NCBI GenBank assembly: GCA_016793845.1
Contig: JAEULI010000181.1
Span: 1 to 32,355, forward strand
Direction: 5' to 3'
DNA length: 32,355 nucleotides
From: Sphingosinicella sp.
Lineage (GTDB): Bacteria; Pseudomonadota; Alphaproteobacteria; Sphingomonadales; Sphingomonadaceae
Position numbers and translations under genes: made by a program. The notes under the pieces are model-generated. The model did no database searches, was not told the DNA's origin, and worked only from the letters and a program-made list of their open reading frames with translations. Of this stretch, positions 20,774-28,467 are shown one piece after another (within the stretch, counting starts at the first letter, position 1; the number at the start of each line of letters is the position of its first letter).

Positions 20774-21867
20774 CAGGTCTGGGACTCTATCGCGACGTTC
20801 CGGCCTGCGCTCGCATAGATTACTTCGAGCACGGCGAGAGCCGTGATCCCTGCATCGGCGCCGGTTCCCGGCAGGGTGCCGCTGCGGAGTTCGGCCGCAA
20901 AGGCATCGATCTGCACCCGGAAGTGGTCGGGCGCCGGATCGCCATCGAGTGCGATCTGGCGCGTGCCTTCCGCATCGGTCAGGTAAAGTGCGTGCGCGTA
21001 GTGGAATATGCGAAGCGCGCCGTGCGTGCCATGGACATGGATGCTGCCCGGATGCGTCTGCCATGTGCCGCCCGGGTGATAGCCGTCCGCGTCCCAGCTA
21101 GCGCCCCAGCTGAATTGGCCTTCTGCCGGCAGCTGTGTCGGCCAGGTGCCATCTTCATAGAGCAAGTGCCCCGTCGCGCCGTTCGCGAGACCGAGAATTG
21201 CATATTCGGTTTCCAGAGCATTGCCCGAACGATTGCCGCGCCCGCTTGCCCATGAAACGGGGCTGTCCGCAAGCCAGGCGAATGCATCGATCAGGTGGAC
21301 GCCGTGATCGACGAGGCCCATGCCGGTGCCGCCGATCCCGCCTTCGGGATAATGCCACGGCGGCAGCGCCGCGCGCGATGCTGGCCCGCGCCCGCCGATG
21401 AAATCCTCACGGAGCAGGATCACGTCCCCGATTGCGCCTTCCGCGATCAAGGCACGCGCCTGCTTCAGGGCGGGCAGGTGACGGTAGCTCGCGCCGTAAC
21501 TGAGCGGGACACCGGCGGCATCGCACAGCCTCCGCATCTCCTCGGCGTCCGCGCGTGTCGTCGCCATTGGCTTTTCGACGAGGATCGCATGGCCCGCGGC
21601 GGCTACATCGGCAACGATCCGGAGGCGGCTTGCGGGCGGCGTCAGGATGCACACGATGTCGAGCGGTTCCGCCGCGAGCATGTCCCGGTGGTCGGTATAA
21701 ACGGCAGCACCGCACGTCGCCGCTGCTTCACCACCGCGTTTTGGATCGGCGTCGCACAGGGCGGTCACCTCGACGGCGTCGGAGCGCCGGTACGCCTCCA
21801 GATGGAGATGCCCGACGCCACCGATGCCGACGAGGCCGACGCGGAGACGGTTCGCGTGGCCGCTCAG
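20773..21867 (-). CDS. Gfo/Idh/MocA-family NAD(P)-dependent oxidoreductase, probable CTG start
   Basis: A 364-residue oxidoreductase. EKPMATTRADAEEM holds the EKP motif, and GMGLVDHGVHLIDAFAWL carries the catalytic Asp/His region of the family. Substrates are usually sugars, inositols or other hydroxy compounds. The first standard start (GTG, 21768) gives VTALCDAD and would delete the cofactor motif. Translating further upstream in frame gives LRVGLVGIGGVGHLHLEAY, a perfect Rossmann start, and no ATG, GTG or TTG occurs before an in-frame stop. The best start is CTG at 21867-21865, which overlaps the TonB-receptor stop as CTGA and has GAGGG about 7 bases upstream. It is thus co-translated with the receptor and probably acts on the imported substrate or a product of it. 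Confidence 0.85.
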   Translation of the reverse strand: MSGHANRLRVGLVGIGGVGHLHLEAYRRSDAVEVTALCDADPKRGGEAAATCGAAVYTDHRDMLAAEPLDIVCILTPPASRLRIVADVAAAGHAILVEKPMATTRADAEEMRRLCDAAGVPLSYGASYRHLPALKQARALIAEGAIGDVILLREDFIGGRGPASRAALPPWHYPEGGIGGTGMGLVDHGVHLIDAFAWLADSPVSWASGRGNRSGNALETEYAILGLANGATGHLLYEDGTWPTQLPAEGQFSWGASWDADGYHPGGTWQTHPGSIHVHGTHGALRIFHYAHALYLTDAEGTRQIALDGDPAPDHFRVQIDAFAAELRSGTLPGTGADAGITALAVLEVIYASAGRNVAIESQT

Positions 21868-24152
21868 AAGTTCACCCTCGCCTCGATACCGATCGAACGC
21901 GGTGTATTGATGTAGACGCGGGCGCGGCCCGGCGTTTCAACGGCCGCCGCGACGTTGTCGGAAAGGCTGGCACGCTCGTCGGTCAGGTTCTTCACATAGG
22001 CCGCGATCTCGTAGTTGCCGAAGCGAACCCCGCCGCGCACGTTCACGATTTCGTAGCTCGGCCGGATGCGCGGAACGAGTGTACCGGTATCGGGATCGGT
22101 GTTGGCGTTATTGCCGCTCGTGCTCTTTCCGATGTAGCGATAGTCGCCGTAAACGAACCCATCGATCGTCCCGCTAAGCGGGAAATCATAGGACGCCGCG
22201 AAGCTTGCCGTATACTTCGCGATTTCCGGAACCCGGTCGCCCTTCGCGCGGCGCGTGGTGAGCACGGTCTCGGTGAATTTCGCATCGGTGTAGCCGAATG
22301 CCGCCTCAAGGCTCAGCCCTTCGGCCGGGCGCAGCGTCGCCTCGATCTCGATGCCTTCGCTCTTCGCCTTGCCGGCATTTCCTCTGAAACCGAAGCCGCA
22401 CTGCAGGCGCACCAGTTGCTGAATGCTGTTCCAGTCGATGCGGAAGGCAGTGGCGTTCAGCGTCAGTTTGCGATCGAACGCACGCGACTTCACGCCGGCT
22501 TCGTAGCTCCACACGCTGTCCGACTTGAACGACTGGACGCTTTCGTTCGACAGGCCGAGTTCGGCGAGTTCATCGAGGCAGCCGAACGAGGCGGGAATCA
22601 ACGCGTTGACACCGCCCGGCCGGAAGCCCTTGGCGGCGGTCGCGAAGATCTGGTTGTCGTCGGCGAACTTGTATTGAAGCGAGAACTTCGGCGTGACACC
22701 GCTCTCGCTGCTGCTCTTCTCCGGCACCACCGAAGGGCCGCCGTTGGCGAGTCCGTCCGCTGTTTTCGACGAGGTCGTGCGAACATGGAAGGCACGCAGG
22801 CCCGCGATGGCGGAAAGCTGCGGCACGATCTCATATGTGATCTCGGTATAGGCGGCCTTTTCGACTTGCTTCACCGGGTTTTCGGTGACGTAGACGAGGT
22901 CGGTGCCCAGCGGGAAACCGTTCACCGCTTCGAAGGCGGCGTCGAGGCCCGGAATGATGTTGGGCGGATAGGCGTACTTGCCCTTGTTGTGGGCGTAATA
23001 GAGGCCCGAGACGAATTCGAACGGTCCGCCGAACGACGATGCGAAGCGGACCTCCTGGATGAAGTTGTCGCGGTTGTTGCGCACTTCCACCGAGGTTGGG
23101 ATCGGGGGAACGCCGAAGGCGGCCGCGATGAAGTCCGTCTGATCGTCGATGTCGCGCGATCGCCGATGAAAATATGAGCTTGCCGACGTGAACGTACCGA
23201 AGTCGCGCTGCAGCTTGATATCGAAGGATGCGAGCAGCCACTTGTCGCGTGATGCTTCGGGCACGTCGAATTGGCGGCGCTGGATCAGGGAGGTCGGTTC
23301 CAGAACCACCGGTCCCGAGCCCGGAAGCGTAAGGTCGGTGAATGGATAGCCGTTCATCCGCGTCTCCTGATAGAGCACGCGCGGGGTGAGGCTGAGATCT
23401 TCGGTGGGCTTAAACAGCATCGCGATCGAGGCGCCGTTCGTTCGGGTCCGCGCGACGTTGTCGATCGTCGTCGTCGCGCCTTCCGGGCCGAACTCGCGTT
23501 TCATGAAGCCCGCATCATTCTGGTGGATGCCGACCATGCGAACGGCGATCTTGTCTGCCACGAGCGGCAGGTTGATCATGGCGTCGAACTGGTAGCTCGG
23601 CCGGTCCGCGCCGTGCGTGTCCGCGATGCCGGCATGGACACGCCCCGACATCTCGCCCGCATCCGGCTGCGCGGTTACGAGCCGCACGGTGCCACCCATC
23701 GACCGGCCGCCATAAAGCGTACCCTGCGGCCCGCGCAGCACCTCGATGCGTGACACGTCGACGACGCGCGGATCGAGCGATTCGGGCACCGGCGTTTCAT
23801 CGATGTAGAAGCCCGTGGTGTTGCGGTCGCCGATCCCGCGAATGGCGATCGTGCGGGAATTGGTCGTGCCTTCCGCCGAGGTGCCGAAGGTGAGGTTGGG
23901 CACCGAGGTCGCATAATCTGCGAAGGTCGTGGCGGCCTGACGCTGCAGGTTTTCCGCTGTCATCACATGGATGCTCATGGGGACATTCTGAAGCGTTTCG
24001 CTGCGCCGCGTCGCGGTCACGATGATTTCGTCGGCGGCAACGGTTTCGGCGGCGCGCGCGCCGACAGGCGCGATCGCCTGCGAGACCGGAAGCAGGCTTG
24101 CGGCTCCCATCAGCAGGCGGCTCACGATCCGTGTGTATCCCTGTTTTCCCAT
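21864..24152 (-). CDS. TonB-dependent outer-membrane receptor
   Basis: A 762-residue substrate receptor energised by TonB-ExbBD. The signal peptide covers about 1-35 (ending ARAAET). A TonB-box-like region DEIIVTATRRSET is followed by the plug domain: NVPMSIHVMTAENLQ, IAIRGIGDRNTTGFYIDE and RIEVLRGPQGTLYGGRSMGG. The 22-stranded barrel ends in IGIEARVNF with the terminal aromatic residue needed for assembly. There is no N-terminal signalling extension. AGGGGGG lies 4 bases before the ATG, and a promoter containing operator copy D lies upstream. The Gfo/Idh/MocA gene is coupled to its stop. Substrate unknown; the locus suggests an organic nutrient, not a siderophore. Confidence 0.94.
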   Translation of the reverse strand: MGKQGYTRIVSRLLMGAASLLPVSQAIAPVGARAAETVAADEIIVTATRRSETLQNVPMSIHVMTAENLQRQAATTFADYATSVPNLTFGTSAEGTTNSRTIAIRGIGDRNTTGFYIDETPVPESLDPRVVDVSRIEVLRGPQGTLYGGRSMGGTVRLVTAQPDAGEMSGRVHAGIADTHGADRPSYQFDAMINLPLVADKIAVRMVGIHQNDAGFMKREFGPEGATTTIDNVARTRTNGASIAMLFKPTEDLSLTPRVLYQETRMNGYPFTDLTLPGSGPVVLEPTSLIQRRQFDVPEASRDKWLLASFDIKLQRDFGTFTSASSYFHRRSRDIDDQTDFIAAAFGVPPIPTSVEVRNNRDNFIQEVRFASSFGGPFEFVSGLYYAHNKGKYAYPPNIIPGLDAAFEAVNGFPLGTDLVYVTENPVKQVEKAAYTEITYEIVPQLSAIAGLRAFHVRTTSSKTADGLANGGPSVVPEKSSSESGVTPKFSLQYKFADDNQIFATAAKGFRPGGVNALIPASFGCLDELAELGLSNESVQSFKSDSVWSYEAGVKSRAFDRKLTLNATAFRIDWNSIQQLVRLQCGFGFRGNAGKAKSEGIEIEATLRPAEGLSLEAAFGYTDAKFTETVLTTRRAKGDRVPEIAKYTASFAASYDFPLSGTIDGFVYGDYRYIGKSTSGNNANTDPDTGTLVPRIRPSYEIVNVRGGVRFGNYEIAAYVKNLTDERASLSDNVAAAVETPGRARVYINTPRSIGIEARVNF

Positions 24153-24187
24153 TCTACCCCCCTTGTTGGCGTCGTGCGCTGGATTGC

Positions 24188-24215
24188 ATAATACTGATCT
24201 TTGATCAAAGATAAA
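24188..24215 (-). promoter_or_regulatory. TonB-receptor promoter with GntR operator copy D in the spacer
   Basis: On the minus strand a -35-like TTTATC (24215-24210) and a -10-like TATTAT (24193-24188) are separated by 16 bp. The spacer is almost filled by the palindrome ATCTTTGATCAAAGAT (24197-24212). The 15-mer CTGATCTTTGATCAA at 24194-24208 matches copy B except for its first base. A protein bound here would block RNA polymerase. The rest of the 217-bp gap to the permease (24370) shows only the permease ribosome-binding site, so the site might also control that gene. Confidence 0.68.
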
Positions 24216-24369
24216 GATGCAACCGATTCGTGAAGCATGGCGAAACGGGACAAACAGGTTGCCGATCGGCGCGCGCTGTTGGCGCTGGCGGGGAGATGGG
24301 CAATAGGGCTTTCAGGGGGACTGCGGATGCAAGGGTGGGGGATGGCAGGAACGGCCGCGGAGGCGCCCA

Positions 24370-25776
24370 GTGGCTGAGGTTCAGCGGCTTGCAGGCCGCA
24401 TCGGTCGCTTTCAGCTTTTCGCCCTCGGCTTCGGCTCGATCATCGGGTCGGCGTGGGTTGTGATCCTGAACCGCTGGCTTGCCGAAGCCGGGCCTATCGG
24501 GGCCATACTCGGCTTCGTCGCGGGCGGCATCGCCGTTGTCTGTATCGGTGCGTGCTATGCCGAACTCACGGCTCGCGTGCCGAAGACAGGCGGGGATTTC
24601 ACGTTCGCGCTGGCGGCGTTCGGGCCCAGACTCGCCTTTTTCGTCGGGTGGTTCACGGCGCTCGGGTGGATTTCAGTCACGGTGTTCGAAGGGCTTGCGG
24701 TCGCGTGGGTGGTCGAGCTGCTGCTGCCGGGTCTCGACGACGTCGTGCTCTACACGCTGTTCGATGCGCCGGTGACGCGCAATCAGCTCCTGATCGGCAC
24801 GGCGGGCGCACTCATGATGACGATCGTCAATTATCTGGGCGGCGCCGCGTCGGCACGGTTCCAGGGGCTGCTCACCTATGGCTTCCTCGTTGTTGCGCTG
24901 GCGCTCCTTCTCGCGATGGCGGGGACCGGCGACACGGCGCTCCTGCTGCCCGCCTTTCCCGAAATGCCGGGCGGGGCGCCGTGGTGGCACGGCAGCCTTG
25001 CGATCTTCGCGAGCTGCGCGTTCCTGCTGAACGGCTTCCAGACGATCGCGCAGGCGGTCGAAGAGCGCGCCGGCGGGATTTCGCTGCGCACCATCGCGCG
25101 CGTGATGATCGCCTCGATCGTGGCGGCGGCGCTGTTCTACTGTCTCGCCGTAACGGCGGCGGCGATGATGAAGCCGTGGTCCGAACTCGCGGGTGCGGAT
25201 CTCGCGATGGTTGAGGCAGTGCGCGGCCTGCCGATGGGCGACACGCTTGCGCGCATCCTGCTCCTGATCCTGCTCGCGTCGCTGCTGAAAACGTGGAACG
25301 GCGTCTATTTCGCCGGTACGCGGATTCTCTACGGGCTGGCCGGGCGGGGGTTCCTGCCGCGCGGAATGACCACCCTGCATCCGCGGTTCGGCTCACCCTA
25401 CCGGATCGTCCTCATCATCGGGGCGATCAACGTGGTGGGGTTGCTGCTCGGGCGCGGCGCTGTGGGGCTCCTCGTCGATACCAGCGCAACGAGCATCGTG
25501 ATCTGCTTCGTGCTGTGCTGCGCGGCGGTCTTCGTGCTCAGGCGGAAGCAGGCGCAGGTGCCTGAATTCGTGGTGCCAGGCGGCCGCGTCGTGATCGGCT
25601 TCGCCTTCCTTGCGGCGCTCACTATGGCGGCCTCCGCGCTCGTCACGCCGCTGCTGCGCAGTGCGTTTCCGGTCGAATATCTCATCCTTGGCGGATGGGC
25701 CGGTCTCGGTGCGTTGACGCTGGTGCTTCGGCGGAAAGCGTACGACGGTACAAGGCCCCGATCGCAAGAACCATGA
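24370..25776 (+). CDS. APC-superfamily amino acid/amine permease
   Basis: A 468-residue inner-membrane permease with about 12 hydrophobic segments. Helix 1 has the unwound glycine motif GFGSIIGSAWV, close to the G(S/A)G motif that binds the substrate amino group in APC transporters. GGIAVVCIGACYAELTARVP and KTGGDFTFALAAFGP follow, then NGFQTIAQAVEE in helix 6. The start is a GTG at 24370: CGGAGG lies 6 bases upstream, no in-frame ATG precedes it before a stop, and it gives the family N-terminus. It diverges from the TonB receptor and its last 95 bp overlap the end of the convergent POT transporter. It probably takes up amino acids or amines released in the periplasm; specificity unknown. Confidence 0.92.
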   Translation: MAEVQRLAGRIGRFQLFALGFGSIIGSAWVVILNRWLAEAGPIGAILGFVAGGIAVVCIGACYAELTARVPKTGGDFTFALAAFGPRLAFFVGWFTALGWISVTVFEGLAVAWVVELLLPGLDDVVLYTLFDAPVTRNQLLIGTAGALMMTIVNYLGGAASARFQGLLTYGFLVVALALLLAMAGTGDTALLLPAFPEMPGGAPWWHGSLAIFASCAFLLNGFQTIAQAVEERAGGISLRTIARVMIASIVAAALFYCLAVTAAAMMKPWSELAGADLAMVEAVRGLPMGDTLARILLLILLASLLKTWNGVYFAGTRILYGLAGRGFLPRGMTTLHPRFGSPYRIVLIIGAINVVGLLLGRGAVGLLVDTSATSIVICFVLCCAAVFVLRRKQAQVPEFVVPGGRVVIGFAFLAALTMAASALVTPLLRSAFPVEYLILGGWAGLGALTLVLRRKAYDGTRPRSQEP

Positions 25777-27130
25777 TGCCCGCCAGCAGGCCGATCCCCG
25801 CGTGCATCAGCCAGAACGCAGATGCGTCCAGCCTGTCCAGCCAGCCCCCGATCCAGCCTGTCGAGCCGTTCGCCAGAAACAGGTGGAGGTAATAAAGGCC
25901 CATCATCGTCGAAACGATCGCGGGCGGGGAGACGCGCGCATAAAGCGCGAGCGACACGGGGTAGATGTGGGCGAACGCCGTGCTCCCGAGCACGTGGAAC
26001 ACCACGAGCGTCATAAGGCCGACCTTGGTGCCCTCCGCGTCCGCCACCCAGGATGCGCCGGCGAGCAGCACATAGGCCGCGACGGAAAACAGGCAGCCGA
26101 TCGCGATCCGGGTGATTTCCGTGGGCGCGATACCGATTGCCGCCATCCGCCTCCAGAACCACATCACGCCGAGCAGGCAGGCGATCGATGCCAGCATGTC
26201 GATGGTGATCAGCCACGTCGTCGGCATACGCGTGCCGAACACGTCCAGCGACGCTGACGTATCCGACCAGATGAGATACGCGTTGAACATCTGCTGATTG
26301 CCGATCGCGGCGAGCGCGAGTACCGGAATCAGGGCAAGCAGAACGACGGTGGATTTCCATTCGCCGGCCGAGAGCGACCATCGTTCTGCTCGGCGCGCCC
26401 GCACCTTTGGTGCAGGGTCTGTCGGCAGATGGCGCTGCCCGGCGAGATACACGCCGAGGCCGATCGCCATCCCCACGCCTGCAGCCGCGAACCCGTATCG
26501 CCACCCGAGCGTCTCGCCGAGCGTCCCCGCAACGAGCGGCGCGGCGATGACACCGGCGTTCACAGCGAGCGTGTAGATCTGGTAGGCGTCGGCCCGGCGG
26601 GCATCGTCCGTGCCGTAGAGCGCATTGATCTGCGCGGCAAGATTGCCCTTGAAGCAGCCGATCCCGAATACGAGCAGGAGCAGCGCCGGAAGGAACGCGA
26701 CTTCGCTCATCATCAGGAAATGCCCGGCGATCATCAGGACGCTGCCCGCAATCACCGTGCATGTGCGCCCGAGAAAACGATCGGCGAGAAAGCCGCCGAG
26801 GATCGGCGTCAGGTAGATGAAGCTGCCGTAGATGCCGAAGATTGCGGAGGCGAGCGCAGTCGTCTGCATCGGGCCGAACAGTGCTTCGAGCCCGCTGCGC
26901 ACGATCCTGAAGCCCGCCACGCTTTCGATGTGACCGGGCTGGAGCAGCGTATCGACGAGATACAGAACCAGCAGCGTCTGCATACCGTACTGGGCGAAGC
27001 GCTCCCACGCTTCGGTCACTGCGATATAGCCGAGCGCACGCGGATGGCCGAAGAAACCGGCCGGGCCGCCGGGACGCGCCAGCTTCAACGTCTCACGGCT
27101 GCGGCTGGAAATATTTCGGCGGGCGGCCAT
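25682..27130 (-). CDS. POT/PTR2-family proton-coupled peptide transporter
   Basis: A 482-residue major-facilitator-type transporter for di- and tripeptides. The proton-coupling signature ExxERF is present as TEAWERFAQYGMQ in helix 1, and GCFKGNLAAQINALYG with IYTLAVNAGVIAAPLVAGTLGE match the later POT signature region. MQTTALASAIFGIYGSFIYL is helix 2. The ATG lies 38 bp inside the end of the AraC gene, indicating one operon; no clear ribosome-binding site is seen and a TTG 14 codons on is a possible alternative. The last 31 codons are antisense to the end of the APC permease gene. With two exported peptide/amide hydrolases nearby it supports a peptide-like diet. Confidence 0.92.
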   Translation of the reverse strand: MAARRNISSRSRETLKLARPGGPAGFFGHPRALGYIAVTEAWERFAQYGMQTLLVLYLVDTLLQPGHIESVAGFRIVRSGLEALFGPMQTTALASAIFGIYGSFIYLTPILGGFLADRFLGRTCTVIAGSVLMIAGHFLMMSEVAFLPALLLLVFGIGCFKGNLAAQINALYGTDDARRADAYQIYTLAVNAGVIAAPLVAGTLGETLGWRYGFAAAGVGMAIGLGVYLAGQRHLPTDPAPKVRARRAERWSLSAGEWKSTVVLLALIPVLALAAIGNQQMFNAYLIWSDTSASLDVFGTRMPTTWLITIDMLASIACLLGVMWFWRRMAAIGIAPTEITRIAIGCLFSVAAYVLLAGASWVADAEGTKVGLMTLVVFHVLGSTAFAHIYPVSLALYARVSPPAIVSTMMGLYYLHLFLANGSTGWIGGWLDRLDASAFWLMHAGIGLLAGIMVLAIGALYRRTLSAEAPASTHRDRPIRQG

Positions 27131-28148
27131 GGAACTGGCGGAACGCGCGGCTGAAGCTGGTCTGGTCCGCGTAGCCTACCTTTTCCGCCACGTCGGCAAT
27201 GGATTCGCCGCTTTCCAGCAGCTCGCGCGCGTGCGACATGCGCCGATCCACGCAGTATTTGAGAACGGTGGTTCCAAAGCGGCTCCGGAAACCGCTCGTC
27301 AGCTTGCGGCGGTTGAGCCCGGCCATGCGGCTGAGCACGGAGAGGGTCGGCGGGTTCGCGAACTGCCGGTCCATGATGTCGCGCGCATCGTCGAGCCGTG
27401 TCTGGTCGCGCCGGGAGAGCGGAACGTCCTGCCGGTCGCTGATACCGTCGTTGATGAAGGCGATGGCGAGGCAGAGAAGCTCTACGGTCTTTGCCTCCAG
27501 AAAGGCGCGGCGCAGCGGGCCTGTGAACCTGCAGGTCCGCACGGCGTGCGCCGCGTCCGACATCGCGGGCGTCAGCGGATGGTTCACCTGCGCGTGCCGC
27601 GCCTGCCAGCGGCGGAAGGCGTGGGCGGCCTGTTGCAGATCTCCCTCTTCCTCCTCCAGAAGGCGTTCCGCTGCCTCCCAGCCGAAAAAGGGCGTAACCG
27701 TCCGCCAGGGCTCCGAGAGCAACATGCGGCTACGCTTTTCGTGGCCCGTGGGTGCTGACGATACGGAAAAGCCCGGCCGATGCACGAGCAGTGCTTCGTC
27801 CGTTCCCGCGTCTTCAAACGAGCGACCTTCGAAGCGGAACTGGATGAAGCTCAGGTTCTCGAAAACGAAATCGTAATCGAACTCGCGGTCGTAGGTCACG
27901 TCGGAGGTCACGAGGCCGAGATCGCTCGAGAAGAACAGGATTTCCTGCTCTCCCTGCATCGGCATCCCTTCGGAATAGGCAAGCGCGATACGTTCGTCCG
28001 CGGCTTCGAACGGCACGAGGCCGGTTCCCCGGGTCTGCGCAACCGCATCGACGAGCGCACTTTTGCTGAAGCAGCGGAAGTGCTCGGGGCAGTCGGCCTT
28101 CCGGTAGAACGGTCTTTCCCCGCCGGGCAGCATCACTGTCTGCTGCAT
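27093..28148 (-). CDS. AraC-family transcriptional regulator
   Basis: A 351-residue regulator with a large, unrecognised N-terminal sensing part (about 1-250) and a C-terminal AraC DNA-binding domain (about 255-348). The latter shows two helix-turn-helix units: LSVLSRMAGLNRRKLTSGFR and IADVAEKVGYADQTSFSRAF, followed by the typical HGRPPKYF. The N-terminal part is rich in Glu and Arg and does not look like a plain cupin; the FEDAGTDEALLVHRPGFSV region resembles AraC proteins that follow TonB receptors in sphingomonads, but this is an impression only. GAGGGGG lies 8 bases before the ATG. It is divergent from the GGT-fold gene and upstream of the POT transporter, the likely targets. A 13-bp direct repeat marks its 5' region. 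Confidence 0.88.
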   Translation of the reverse strand: MQQTVMLPGGERPFYRKADCPEHFRCFSKSALVDAVAQTRGTGLVPFEAADERIALAYSEGMPMQGEQEILFFSSDLGLVTSDVTYDREFDYDFVFENLSFIQFRFEGRSFEDAGTDEALLVHRPGFSVSSAPTGHEKRSRMLLSEPWRTVTPFFGWEAAERLLEEEEGDLQQAAHAFRRWQARHAQVNHPLTPAMSDAAHAVRTCRFTGPLRRAFLEAKTVELLCLAIAFINDGISDRQDVPLSRRDQTRLDDARDIMDRQFANPPTLSVLSRMAGLNRRKLTSGFRSRFGTTVLKYCVDRRMSHARELLESGESIADVAEKVGYADQTSFSRAFRQFHGRPPKYFQPQP

Positions 28149-28191
28149 GTTCGCGCCCCCTCGATCTCCGCGCTCCCGATGTTCGCGCCCC
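28147..28191. repeat. 13-bp direct repeat at the start of the AraC gene
   Basis: ATGTTCGCGCCCC occurs at 28147-28159 and again at 28179-28191, 32 bp apart start to start, about three helical turns. On the minus strand the gene-proximal copy (GGGGCGCGAACAT) contains the ribosome-binding region and first bases of the AraC start codon. AraC proteins often bind direct repeats on one helix face, so this may be an autoregulatory site. A small local duplication of the translation-start region is the alternative. Confidence 0.5.
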
Positions 28192-28467
28192 TGTGCCGGT
28201 GTGTTCGATCACCTGTTCTGATGCGAATACTATAATGCATGGCCGCGCATGGCGAGCCCTCCCGAAGCCTTGCGCGCGGAGTCGAAGGCTGCTGCGCCTC
28301 TCGTGTATATGACTGAAATTCCGATGATTTTTTCGTGTCTCGGACGGTGGGTTCCGCATTGTCAAAAAGTAGTAACGATAGGTCATTCCGGTTCGGCGGC
28401 GTGTCGATAGCCTTTCTGTGTGTCGGGCGGCGGGGGGAAATCCGTGGCCCGTGTGGTGCAGGGGGGA
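28192..28467. other. Divergent intergenic region between AraC and GGT-fold genes
   Basis: No credible gene lies here. A perfect TATAAT at 28231-28236 has no well-placed -35, and a TTGTCA at 28359-28364 has no good -10 at the usual distance, so promoters cannot be fixed. The stretch is less GC-rich than its surroundings around 28310-28390. No copy of the TGATC-N3-GATCA element is present, so this unit seems to be outside the GntR control seen in the preceding locus. Confidence 0.5.

Noticed and set aside
20773..21768. GTG at 21768 as start of the Gfo/Idh/MocA gene
   Set aside because: It would remove the Rossmann glycine motif that is plainly encoded just upstream in the same frame.
14500..27130. 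Microcystin-type mlr degradation cluster, suggested by a PTR2-type transporter near peptidases
   Set aside because: No MlrA-like membrane protease or MlrB/MlrC-like enzymes are present; the S9 peptidase and the amidohydrolase are different families.
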